The notes beneath the pieces are model-generated. The model worked only from the letters and a program-made list of their open reading frames with translations. It was not told the origin of the DNA and searched no databases. Source: an uncultured Ruminococcus sp. (GTDB lineage Bacteria > Bacillota > Clostridia > Oscillospirales > Ruminococcaceae). Taken from it: a stretch of 21,783 nt of DNA. Where the stretch lies: contig CAMOEP010000002.1 in assembly GCA_946612185.1 (NCBI GenBank), forward strand, positions 1 to 21,783, in the 5' to 3' direction. Each line of letters starts with the position of its first letter. Position 1 is the first letter of the stretch. The translations under genes were made by a program, and so were the position numbers. Below, piece by piece: positions 1-7,015 of the stretch.

Positions 1-2
1 TT

Positions 3-2042
3 GCGCCGCTGGACCATATGCAGTACGAATGGAACTGCTTCCGGACGGCGCAGAAGGAGATATACCAACTGGCACTTTCTGACAAGTTCGACGGATTCCT
101 CTACGACCGTCGCTTTTTCCATAATGACCAGACGGCGCAGTTTGTGGATAAGCTCCTTATCCGCAGCCGCAAGCCCGTCATGATGATTGACGGCTTCGAG
201 CATCATATCTTCGAGAATACCGCCGCAGATGACCGCCGCCCTTTCGAGGAACTGGTGGAGCATCTTATCTGCGTCCATGGTTTCAGCCGTATCTACTGCC
301 TGACCGGGCCGGAAAACGATTCCTCCGCTCAGCAGCGGCTTTTCGGCTACTTTGACGCAATGAACAAGTACCATATCCCCTTCGATGATTCATTCTGGAG
401 ATACGGCGATTTCTGGGAAGATTCCGCCCGCACTTTCGCAAAAGACATTCTCTCCGGGAAACTTTCCATGCCGGAAGCGATAGTATGCGGAAACGACATC
501 ACTGCTGCTGCGATTATCAAGATGCTGGCAAACGCCGGAGTAAATGTTCCGGGAGATGTGGCTGTCACCGGCTTTGACTGCTCACGCAGCGACTTCAACG
601 CCGACCGCAGCATCACCAGCTACAAACGGGATAATTTCCGCCTGGGCGCTGACGCTTTCAGACGGCTCTACCGGACTATAACCGGCTGCGTCACATCAAG
701 AGTGCATAGCCACGCATTAGGTCTGCGCACCGGCGGAAGCTGCGGCTGTCTTTCCCTTACTTCCGGCGGACTATCCCGGCAGGACAAGGTAAACCGCTCA
801 TTCACCGATAATCTGCTTCGCCGTGATATCCTCATGGAGGCTGCTGATAAGGAAAACCTTACGGACGCTCTGGAAGTCATCGCCGCTTACTCGTTCTATA
901 TCCGCAATCTCAGCCGGTTCGGTGTATGCCTCAGCGAGGACTACCTTAGCTGCTTAGGCGGCAGACCGATGCCCCTTTCACCGCCCGGAAGCGATACCCC
1001 TATGCGCCGGTGCATAATCAGACATTCCTCCGGAAAAGTGGAGTTCGGCAGCGAAGCTTTCCCTGCCGGCGATATCCTCCCGGAACTTCAAGTTCCCCAC
1101 AAGCACCCCGGCGCTTACTTCATCACTCCCCTGCACAGCCTGAACGGGTTCTTCGGCTACTCATTCCTCTCATTCGGAAAACATACCTGCTCCTACCGCC
1201 ACGACTATGTACCTTTTATATCCAACCTCAACAACCTCCTGGAAATTTTCAGAAACCGTGCGGATATGCAGCGGAAAATAACCGACTATAGCTGCGACTG
1301 CGTTACGGGACTTCCCGGTCAGATGCGGCTTTCGGAACTTTTCACGGAGGACTGCGGTCTGGTAACTATCACCATCTCCGACAGCGATACCCTGGCGATA
1401 AGGTACGAGGTGGACGAATTTGACTGCCTGCTGCGTGACTTTGCAGATATGCTCAGAAGTGTCCTCCTGCCCGGAGAAGTCTGCGGTATCGTCCGTGGAA
1501 GCTGTTTCGTCATTATCACAAGGCGGCTGCGGGGCGAGGAGATATACTCCGCACTTTCCGAAAAAGCGGTTCAGGCAGGCTCTCCCCTGCATTTCAGTCT
1601 CGGTGAGTTTCCTCCCGGAAGTATCCCTGATACCGGATTCCGTCAGGCACTCAGGTACGCATCTATGGGAACGCTCCATAGCTGGTCAGGCAAACAAAGA
1701 CAGACTGAAAGTCCCCTTATATCCAAGCTTTGCACCATTCACGAACAGATGAAAACGTCCCCGGAAATGGACTGGAGCATTGACAGCATCGCTTCACAGC
1801 TTCACATCAGCAAAAGTCACCTGCAAAAGACCTACCGAAGCTGTTTCGGGTCAAGTATAGCCAGCGAACTTATCGGGTTCAGACTGGATATGGCAAAAAA
1901 ACTCCTCAGCGGCACTCCCCTGAGCGTGACGGAAATAGCCGAAAAATGCGGCTACTCGTCATATGTCTACTTTGCCAAGCAATTTCGCAAAAATACTGGT
2001 ATGACACCATCGGATTACCGGAAAAATAATACCGGCGAATGA
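3..2042 (+). CDS. AraC-family transcriptional regulator with LacI-type ligand-binding domain (5' end outside window)
   Basis: DNA-binding regulator, probably of sugar or carbohydrate use. The frame is open from base 3 with no convincing ribosome site at the first ATG (18), so the N-terminus lies upstream. Counting from that ATG, about residues 1-225 resemble the periplasmic-binding-protein sensor of LacI/GalR regulators (FDGFLYD, KPVMMIDG, AIVCGNDITA, VPGDVAVTGFD). Roughly 225-415 is an unassigned linker. About 415-555 looks like a decayed GGDEF-type domain: it starts with a VTGLPG segment but I see no GGDEF signature. The last ~95 residues are a clear AraC double helix-turn-helix (SIDSIASQLHISKSHLQKTY, then VTEIAEKCGYSSYVYFAKQF and GMTPSDYR). 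It reads into a flavodoxin gene after a 21-bp gap. The target operon is probably upstream and not visible. Family is secure; ligand unknown. Confidence 0.88.
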   Translation, partial: APLDHMQYEWNCFRTAQKEIYQLALSDKFDGFLYDRRFFHNDQTAQFVDKLLIRSRKPVMMIDGFEHHIFENTAADDRRPFEELVEHLICVHGFSRIYCLTGPENDSSAQQRLFGYFDAMNKYHIPFDDSFWRYGDFWEDSARTFAKDILSGKLSMPEAIVCGNDITAAAIIKMLANAGVNVPGDVAVTGFDCSRSDFNADRSITSYKRDNFRLGADAFRRLYRTITGCVTSRVHSHALGLRTGGSCGCLSLTSGGLSRQDKVNRSFTDNLLRRDILMEAADKENLTDALEVIAAYSFYIRNLSRFGVCLSEDYLSCLGGRPMPLSPPGSDTPMRRCIIRHSSGKVEFGSEAFPAGDILPELQVPHKHPGAYFITPLHSLNGFFGYSFLSFGKHTCSYRHDYVPFISNLNNLLEIFRNRADMQRKITDYSCDCVTGLPGQMRLSELFTEDCGLVTITISDSDTLAIRYEVDEFDCLLRDFADMLRSVLLPGEVCGIVRGSCFVIITRRLRGEEIYSALSEKAVQAGSPLHFSLGEFPPGSIPDTGFRQALRYASMGTLHSWSGKQRQTESPLISKLCTIHEQMKTSPEMDWSIDSIASQLHISKSHLQKTYRSCFGSSIASELIGFRLDMAKKLLSGTPLSVTEIAEKCGYSSYVYFAKQFRKNTGMTPSDYRKNNTGE

Positions 2043-2050
2043 CCGGTAAT
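2014..2050. repeat. Inverted repeat at the AraC/flavodoxin junction
   Basis: The 8-bp arms ATTACCGG (2014-2021) and CCGGTAAT (2043-2050) are perfect complements around a 21-nt loop that itself contains ACCGG. The structure spans the regulator's stop codon and ends directly before the GGAGG (2051-2055) of the flavodoxin gene. It could be a translational attenuator or an operator. No U-tract follows, so it is not a standard terminator. Confidence 0.4.
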
Positions 2051-2063
2051 GGAGGTATTTTTT

Positions 2064-2534
2064 ATGAGCAAAACTTTAGTTGCATACTTCTCAGCTTCAG
2101 GAGTTACAAAGGCTATGGCTGAGAAACTCGCCAAGGCACTGGGCGCTGACCTTTTCGAGATCACCGCTGATCCCCCCTACTCTGAGGCTGACGTGAACTG
2201 GAAGAATCCCCTCGCCCGCTGCAATAAGGAGTGGTTCGGCAAGAAAAAAGTTCCCTGCGGCGGAGGCGTTGACAATATGGGCGAATACGACAGAGTTTTT
2301 ATCGGCTTCCCTATCTGGTACGGCTGTGCGCCTGTGGTGGTAAATTCCTTTACTGAGCAATACGACTTCACCGGCAAAAAGGTGGGACTGTTCGCTTCGT
2401 CTATCTCCAGCAAGATAGGCAAGACCCTGGAAAAACTCCAGCCCCATGTAAAGGGTGCTGTTATCGCTGACGCTGTTCGCTTCCCCCAGGACGCTTCCGG
2501 CGAGGAAATGGCTCAGTGGGCTGAAAAACTCTGA
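2064..2534 (+). CDS. Flavodoxin
   Basis: Small FMN-binding electron carrier of the cytosol, about 156 residues. The N-terminus has the beta-strand and phosphate-binding loop typical of flavodoxins (TLVAYFSASGVTKAMAE, residues ~4-20). Further on are the FIGFPIWYG segment that packs on the flavin and a GLFASS..SKIGKT stretch like that of the Flavodoxin_4 group. I chose ATG 2064 because GGAGG at 2051-2055 lies 8 nt upstream; an in-frame ATG at 2049 would overlap that ribosome site. It follows the AraC regulator closely and may be co-transcribed with it. The redox partner cannot be named from this window. Confidence 0.9.
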   Translation: MSKTLVAYFSASGVTKAMAEKLAKALGADLFEITADPPYSEADVNWKNPLARCNKEWFGKKKVPCGGGVDNMGEYDRVFIGFPIWYGCAPVVVNSFTEQYDFTGKKVGLFASSISSKIGKTLEKLQPHVKGAVIADAVRFPQDASGEEMAQWAEKL

Positions 2535-2549
2535 TCGGAAAGAAAAACT

Positions 2550-3020
2550 ATGGAAATTGATTTGCGGAAACATACTGATGTGATTTTTCGCAGCAGGAAG
2601 GCTATCCTAACTGGATATTTTGATGCAGCTTGCCTGCTGTTTGACAGACGTATAATTAAACCGAAATGGAAAGATCTGAAACTGATAGACGACTATTACC
2701 CTAAGAAATACGTCTTGTTATTTGCACATATTCCTTGCAATGAAAGAATGCAGATCACACTTTCGGACGGAAGCGATCTCTTTGACTGCTATTGTGAGTC
2801 TTTTCTTATTTCACAAGATCTGCCAAAAGATCTGAGCGAGCAGGGTTATATTGAGATCATTGGTGAAGATCCATTCGATTACAGAATGACAGGCGAGGGT
2901 TATAGATACAACAGAATAGATGTATATGCACATACAAAGTGTAAAAGATGCGGAAGAAAGTATAAGGTGCATTTCCACGATGGATATAGAGTGACATATC
3001 CAAAATGGGAGATTGAATGA
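2550..3020 (+). CDS. Hypothetical protein with a CxxC motif
   Basis: A 156-residue soluble protein that I do not recognise. It has no signal peptide or membrane segment. A single CKRCGRKYKVH motif (about residues 130-140) could be half of a metal-binding site, and there are scattered other cysteines (ACLLF, CNER, DCYCE). Aromatic and charged residues are frequent. The ribosome site is weak (GGAAAG about 8 nt before ATG 2550). Base composition is clearly more AT-rich than the flanking flavodoxin and two-component genes, and the same holds for the next gene. This suggests that both are recent arrivals. The reading frame is intact and carries no shadow-frame features, so I take it as real. Confidence 0.65.
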   Translation: MEIDLRKHTDVIFRSRKAILTGYFDAACLLFDRRIIKPKWKDLKLIDDYYPKKYVLLFAHIPCNERMQITLSDGSDLFDCYCESFLISQDLPKDLSEQGYIEIIGEDPFDYRMTGEGYRYNRIDVYAHTKCKRCGRKYKVHFHDGYRVTYPKWEIE

Positions 3021-3158
3021 TGCTTTGTTTCGTAATTCAATGATATGATAGTAAACAAATAAACTTATTCTGATGCGGGAAAAATACTGAACTTTCTCTG
3101 CTAAACCGGGATTTAGAAGTGCTATGTTGTAATTTCAATTAAGGAAAGTGATGCGAAA

Positions 3159-3593
3159 TTGGGATGGTTTTATCTTATATTTGGACTGATACTTCTCTTT
3201 ATCTTAATATTTCTTTGGATTAGAGATGCAATCCGTGGAGTCAAATCAGTGACTGGAATAGTGATCGACGAAAATCCAGACACCCATGATTTTTATATAC
3301 AATATAGAATAAGGAATAATTGTTACGAAATATCTTGTCCAAGATACAGTTTTTATTTGAAGTATTTTGTGGCTGGTCCACCTGATGTAGGCTTGAAAAT
3401 TGTGCTAAGGGTAAAGAAAGATGATCTTTATGAAGTAGTATCTATATATCCAACACTTCACAAAAAACTAACTTCTTTTTCAAAGGATTGTATTTATTCA
3501 AATAATTATGCATGGAAGATACCATTAATAATACTGTCATTAAGCGCATTTTTTATTTCATTTGGCGTTATAGATATTACAGGTATTCTGTAA
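3159..3593 (+). CDS. Small two-TM membrane protein, DUF3592-like
   Basis: A 144-residue protein with a strongly hydrophobic N-terminal helix (about residues 3-22, LIFGLILLFILIFLWI) and a second one near the C-terminus (about 120-141). Between them is a domain of beta character: GIVIDENPDTHDFYIQYRIRNNCYEISCPRYS, then GLKIVLRVKKDD. This order, TM / small beta domain with a Y.Y...N.YE pattern / TM, is that of DUF3592 proteins, whose function is unknown. The start is TTG 3159, preceded by AAGGAAAG (3141-3148) at a 10-nt spacing; no in-frame ATG is available. It is AT-rich like its upstream neighbour, and a hairpin with a T-run follows downstream (3679-3714). Confidence 0.6.
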   Translation: MGWFYLIFGLILLFILIFLWIRDAIRGVKSVTGIVIDENPDTHDFYIQYRIRNNCYEISCPRYSFYLKYFVAGPPDVGLKIVLRVKKDDLYEVVSIYPTLHKKLTSFSKDCIYSNNYAWKIPLIILSLSAFFISFGVIDITGIL

Positions 3594-3678
3594 TTAATCT
3601 AATTTCTGATTTACAGTAATAATTACAGTTTACGAGCAAAACGTAAAATGCACCGCCGTTCGCTCAGCGGCAGCACAA

Positions 3679-3716
3679 TGCCCCGAAGCACTTTGAAACG
3701 CTTCGGGGCAAGTTTT
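3679..3716 (+). terminator. Probable rho-independent terminator
   Basis: Arms TGCCCCGAAGC (3679-3689) and GCTTCGGGGCA (3700-3710) pair perfectly over 11 bp, with a 10-nt loop. They are followed by AGTTTTCT. It lies 85 bases after the small membrane protein gene. Confidence 0.65.
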
Positions 3717-3733
3717 CTATATGGGTATACCTT

Positions 3734-3802
3734 TAAAATAATACCACCGCATAAAATAATACCACCGCACAAGGAACGCCTAATGCCTTGCACGGTGATA
3801 TT
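3734..3802. repeat. 18-bp tandem repeat joined to an imperfect palindrome
   Basis: TAAAATAATACCACCGCA occurs twice back to back (3734-3751 and 3752-3769) without mismatch. The second copy continues into an imperfect hairpin: 3758-3774 pairs with 3786-3802 at 14 of 17 positions around an 11-nt loop. It looks like a short palindromic repeat element whose left arm has been duplicated. Confidence 0.7.
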
Positions 3803-4038
3803 TAAGTGTCACACACTCTGATTATCCACACTGCTGCTACAGGTAAAAAAGTCAGGCTGTCTGCCGGCTTATAGGCTTACATCCGACAGACTGCCCGTTA
3901 AAGAGGAATGGTTTCTTAAGGAGTATTCTCCCTAATACGTCTATATTTTACACTAATATGAACGATTTGTAAATGATATATTGAATCAAATAACTTGCAT
4001 ATTGTGCCTTTATTAATTTTTTGTGAACTTCCGTAACT

Positions 4039-4084
4039 TTAACAAAACGTAAACATTTCCGTGATATACTATTCTAAAGAGGTG
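4039..4084 (+). promoter_or_regulatory. Promoter and ribosome site of the two-component operon
   Basis: TATACT at 4065-4070 is a good -10 box. No good -35 is at 17 bp; TTAACA (4039-4044) is at 20 bp, which suggests activator dependence. Two similar words, CGTAAC (4032-4037) and CGTAAAC (4048-4054), lie 16 bp apart just upstream and could be direct-repeat boxes for an OmpR-type regulator. The ribosome site AAAGAGGTG (about 4076-4084) serves ATG 4090. Confidence 0.4.
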
Positions 4085-4089
4085 ATACT

Positions 4090-4767
4090 ATGTACAGAAT
4101 TCTTGTGGTAGAGGACGACTGCGAACTTTGCAGCACCGTCTGTACCTTCCTTAACAAAAACGGCTGTCAGGCTTCCGGCGCTAACGGCGCTAACGAGGCT
4201 TACAACATAATGTACGGCAATATCTTCGACCTTATTATTTCCGATATCATGATGCCAGGTATCGACGGATTTGAATTCGCTGAGACTGTCCGCAGCATCG
4301 ACAAGGAGATACCTATCCTTTTCATGACCGCCAAGGACGATATGTTCTCAAAGCAAAAGGGCTACCGTCTGGGCATTGACGACTATCTGGTAAAGCCTGT
4401 TGATCTGGACGAACTTATCCTGAAGATCGGGGCTATTATGCGCCGTGCCAGGATAAACAGCGCCCGTCAGCTTACCGTTGGCAGCCTGACCATGAACGCC
4501 GATGAGCGTACCGCTGTCCTGGACGGCGAGGAGATCCCCCTGACTGTCCGTGAATTCAACCTGCTCTATAAGCTGCTCTCCTACCCCAAAAAGACCTTTA
4601 CCCGCTCCGCTCTTATGGAGGAATTCTGGGACATCGAGTCCACCTCCGGTCTGCGGACTGTGGACGTGTATATGCGGAAACTCCGGGAAAAGTTCGCCGG
4701 GTGCAGCGACTTCGAGATAGTTACCGTTCACGGTCTGGGTTACAAGGCGGTGCTGCATGAAAAATAA
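4090..4767 (+). CDS. OmpR/PhoB-family response regulator
   Basis: Cytosolic DNA-binding response regulator, 225 residues, of standard length. The receiver domain (about 1-115) has the acidic pocket E8-D9-D10, the phospho-acceptor D52 (ISDIMMPG), T80 and K102 (VKP). All key residues are present, so it should be phosphorylatable. The C-terminal winged helix (about 125-225) has LTVREFNLLYKLL, the recognition-helix region TVDVYMRKLREKF, and VHGLGYKA. Its stop codon overlaps the start of the kinase gene by 11 bp, so the two are translationally coupled partners. Likely target: its own operon and probably cell-envelope genes; the sequence does not identify the target. Confidence 0.95.
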   Translation: MYRILVVEDDCELCSTVCTFLNKNGCQASGANGANEAYNIMYGNIFDLIISDIMMPGIDGFEFAETVRSIDKEIPILFMTAKDDMFSKQKGYRLGIDDYLVKPVDLDELILKIGAIMRRARINSARQLTVGSLTMNADERTAVLDGEEIPLTVREFNLLYKLLSYPKKTFTRSALMEEFWDIESTSGLRTVDVYMRKLREKFAGCSDFEIVTVHGLGYKAVLHEK

Positions 4768-5812
4768 AAAGCTCGCCGGTGTGTACAAATTCATCGTATT
4801 TTTCCTGCTTATATCATTCGTTGTCACCTGCTCGTTCTTCCTGTTCTTCCACTTCCTCGACCTGCCGGAAGAACAGATACGTCAGGCTGCTCCGGTAACG
4901 TTCGGAAACGTGATGCTGATAACCCTTATCTTCTGGATACTCGACACCCTCCGCCGGAAGTTCTTCACGGAACGCCCGGTTATGCGCATTACCAAGGGAC
5001 TGGAACGTATCTCCGCAGGCGATTTTGATACCCGTATACAGCCGGTTTCCGACCTGTCCGGTATGGCTGAGTATAACGAGATAATTGAATATATAAACAA
5101 AATGGCTCAGGAACTCTCCGGCGTGGAAACTCTCCGGACGGACTTCGTTTCCAACGTTTCCCACGAAATGAAAACCCCTCTTGCTGTTATCCGAAACTAT
5201 GCCGCTCTGCTGTCCGGCGACAACGTTTCCCCCACGGAGCGGAAAGAATACGCCGAGGCTATCGACCAGGCGACCCGCCGACTTTCCTCGCTTGTGGAAA
5301 ATATCCTCAAACTCAATAAACTGGAAAATCAGCAGATCTACCCCCAGAAACGCACCTACGACCTTTCAGAGCAGATATGCCAATGCCTTCTTGATTTCGA
5401 GAACCAGTGGGAAGAAAAGGATATCGCCATTGATACCGATATCGACGACTGTGTTACCGTCACCGCCGACCCGGAACTCCTTAGCATAGTATGGAAAAAT
5501 CTCATATCCAATGCACTTAAATTCACCGAAAACGGCGGTACTGTCAGCGTTTGTGTCCGGCAGGAGGACTGCTTCGCTATCGTCAGCGTTTCAGATACCG
5601 GCTGTGGTATGGACAGCGATACCGGCAGGCATATCTTCGAGAAGTTCTACCAGGGTGACACTTCCCACTCGTCTATGGGAAACGGTCTTGGACTGGCTCT
5701 GGTCAAGCGTATAGCCGATATCACCGGCGCTGAGATCACCGTGGAAAGTCAGCTCGGAAAGGGAAGCACATTCACCGTAAAACTGCCGAAGGAGGTCGCT
5801 CATGGAGGATAA
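4757..5812 (+). CDS. Sensor histidine kinase with short extracytoplasmic loop
   Basis: Membrane kinase partner of the preceding regulator, 351 residues. Two membrane helices (about 11-34 and 48-66) are separated by only about 14 residues, so there is no extracellular sensing domain. A HAMP-like stretch follows (about 73-120, RPVMRITKGLERISAGDFDTR in part). The HisKA helix has phospho-acceptor H136 (VSHEMKTPL). The ATPase domain has N-box N248/N252 (KNLISNALKF), G1 box DTGCGMD (280-286) and G2 box GNGLGLALV (308-316). All catalytic motifs are intact. The architecture is that of intramembrane-sensing kinases, which often respond to cell-wall stress through a partner membrane protein; no ABC transporter is adjacent here. 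It overlaps both neighbours (11 bp each). Confidence 0.94.
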   Translation: MKNKKLAGVYKFIVFFLLISFVVTCSFFLFFHFLDLPEEQIRQAAPVTFGNVMLITLIFWILDTLRRKFFTERPVMRITKGLERISAGDFDTRIQPVSDLSGMAEYNEIIEYINKMAQELSGVETLRTDFVSNVSHEMKTPLAVIRNYAALLSGDNVSPTERKEYAEAIDQATRRLSSLVENILKLNKLENQQIYPQKRTYDLSEQICQCLLDFENQWEEKDIAIDTDIDDCVTVTADPELLSIVWKNLISNALKFTENGGTVSVCVRQEDCFAIVSVSDTGCGMDSDTGRHIFEKFYQGDTSHSSMGNGLGLALVKRIADITGAEITVESQLGKGSTFTVKLPKEVAHGG

Positions 5813-6173
5813 GTTCACATATACCTACTCCGCCGCCCGTAATGCGGAAGTGGAACAGATACGCAGGAAATATATCGACCTGCCTGCAAATGACGATAAA
5901 CTGGAAAAACTGCGCCGCCTCGACCATGAGTGCGAACGCCCCGGCATCGTTATCTCCATTCTTGTAGGCTGCATCGGTACGGCTATGTTGATACTCGCCC
6001 TGCTGATAATTACCCGCTCCGCCGCACTCGTTCCCGGTATTGTCCTTGGTCTGGCAGCCTTTGCTGTTATGGCTGCGGCTGTTCCGGTTTACAGGCATAT
6101 TACCAGTTCACGCCGGAAAAAAGCTGCCCCTGAAATACTCCGGCTCAGTGATGAGATAACCAGGCAAAAGTGA
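5802..6173 (+). CDS. Small two-TM protein co-encoded with a two-component system
   Basis: A 123-residue protein: soluble N-terminal part with an FTYTYSAARNAEVEQIRRKY segment, two closely spaced membrane helices (about 48-70 and 74-97), and a basic tail ending APEILRLSDEI. I recognise this layout as a common Firmicute family that is often (and doubtfully) named dihydropteridine reductase; nothing in it resembles a reductase. The start ATG 5802 has GAAGGAGG (about 5788-5795) upstream, inside the kinase gene, with an 11-bp overlap. Being last in the operon with a kinase that lacks a sensor domain, it may be an accessory or sensing partner of that kinase. This role is inference. Confidence 0.8.
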   Translation: MEDKFTYTYSAARNAEVEQIRRKYIDLPANDDKLEKLRRLDHECERPGIVISILVGCIGTAMLILALLIITRSAALVPGIVLGLAAFAVMAAAVPVYRHITSSRRKKAAPEILRLSDEITRQK

Positions 6174-6193
6174 AGCGGAATGACCGGAAATTG

Positions 6194-6238
6194 TTAAGGC
6201 AACACCGCACAGAGATTGCGGTGTTGCCTTAAATTTTT
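6194..6238 (+). terminator. Strong rho-independent terminator of the two-component operon
   Basis: Arms 6194-6209 and 6217-6232 pair perfectly over 16 bp (core AAGGCAACACCGCA / TGCGGTGTTGCCTT) around a 7-nt loop, followed by a T-run to 6238. Confidence 0.9.
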
Positions 6239-6246
6239 GAAAACTA

Positions 6247-6275
6247 TTGACAAATCTCATCATCAGTGTTATAAT
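6247..6275 (+). promoter_or_regulatory. Consensus sigma-A promoter of the SMI1/KNR4 gene
   Basis: TTGACA (6247-6252), 17-bp spacer, TATAAT (6270-6275), with TG one base before the -10 (extended -10). This matches the vegetative consensus exactly and predicts strong constitutive transcription. Confidence 0.85.
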
Positions 6276-6326
6276 AATTGGGTGAATTTCACCATTCATC
6301 AAACTATTTGAAAAGAGGTACTTGCT

Positions 6327-6860
6327 ATGTCAGATTATCCAAATTCTCCTGATCTTCAGGATCTTGATAAGGTCGTCGTTCCGGACAGTGCTGATTTTGC
6401 TGAGGAGATCAGACTGTTTATCCACCTGGCGCAGGAATTCCCTGACGATATCGAGCTGGAACTGTATGAGCCGGCTTCTGAGGATATGATAAAAGAATTT
6501 GAGGAGAAGAACAATATTAAGCTGCCAGACCATCTGCGTAAGTTTTATTTATTCGCCAACGGCATGACCCTTTCCGCCGGAAACCTGGATCTGTTTCCGC
6601 TGTCTGATATTGAGGACAACCTCGATACCGAATGGGAATGGGGCGACGAGAAGAACTATATCCTCCTGGGTGACATGGTCGGTGACGGCGAGACTATTTT
6701 CCTCGATCTCGACACGGGCAATATCGTTACAGATGACCACGGCGACGAGTCTATACATGAGGATATCACCGCACTTCTTTTCGAGACGATCGCTATCTTC
6801 TTAGACGGCGAATTCGAGGACGATATGTTGGACGAATACCTGAGCGAACCTGAGGAATAA
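6327..6860 (+). CDS. SMI1/KNR4 (SUKH) family protein
   Basis: A 177-residue, very acidic, soluble protein. The central part fits the SMI1/KNR4 fold: a helix ASEDMIKEFEEKNNIKLP, then DHLRKFYLFANGM (about 68-80), a strand-rich stretch LDLFPLSDIED, and ILLGDMVGDGETIFLDLDTGNIVTDDH (shown in part by residues 112-138), where family members have their G.G....D motif. In bacteria many SUKH proteins are immunity proteins against polymorphic toxins; others are regulatory. No toxin gene is adjacent. AAGAGG (about 6313-6318) lies 8 nt before ATG 6327. The gene is its own transcription unit, bounded by terminators on both sides. Family call is good; immunity role is uncertain. Confidence 0.82.
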   Translation: MSDYPNSPDLQDLDKVVVPDSADFAEEIRLFIHLAQEFPDDIELELYEPASEDMIKEFEEKNNIKLPDHLRKFYLFANGMTLSAGNLDLFPLSDIEDNLDTEWEWGDEKNYILLGDMVGDGETIFLDLDTGNIVTDDHGDESIHEDITALLFETIAIFLDGEFEDDMLDEYLSEPEE

Positions 6861-6874
6861 AAACATTACATGAT

Positions 6875-6907
6875 TCTCCGCCGGAATATGCCTGCGGAGA
6901 TTTTTTT
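6875..6907 (+). terminator. Rho-independent terminator after the SMI1/KNR4 gene
   Basis: TCTCCGC (6875-6881) pairs with GCGGAGA (6894-6900), 12-nt loop, followed by seven T residues (6901-6907). Confidence 0.8.
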
Positions 6908-6928
6908 GCGTGCCTTTTCATAAAATAC

Positions 6929-6957
6929 TTGAAAATGATGTTATAATATAGTATAAT
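6929..6957 (+). promoter_or_regulatory. Probable promoter of the glycan operon
   Basis: TTGAAA (6929-6934), 17-bp spacer, TATAAT (6952-6957). A second TATAAT at 6942-6947 is too close to this -35 to use it. The transcript would have a leader of about 50 bases before ATG 7016. Confidence 0.65.
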
Positions 6958-7015
6958 AATGTAGTATATATAAATTTTATGGCATCATAAATGCTGAAAG
7001 TGACTGATTGTATTA

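Larger units (their letters stand above)
3594..4089. other. Noncoding region rich in hairpins
   Basis: About 500 bases without a gene that I can support. In order it holds the hairpin at 3679-3710, an 18-bp tandem repeat that feeds an imperfect palindrome (3734-3802), a further imperfect hairpin (13-nt arms 3855-3867 and 3883-3895, two mismatches), and an AT-rich stretch leading to the promoter of the response-regulator operon. Confidence 0.6.

Noticed and set aside
1170..1679. 169-codon minus-strand reading frame within the AraC regulator gene
   Set aside because: It lies opposite the well-supported regulator gene, has no recognisable domain and no clear ribosome site, so it is a chance antisense frame.
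3734..3802. CRISPR-like repeat
   Set aside because: Only two copies in direct contact with no spacer, and no cas genes in the window.
5802..6173. Dihydropteridine reductase
   Set aside because: The protein is a 123-residue two-TM membrane protein without a nucleotide-binding fold; the name appears to be a transferred annotation.
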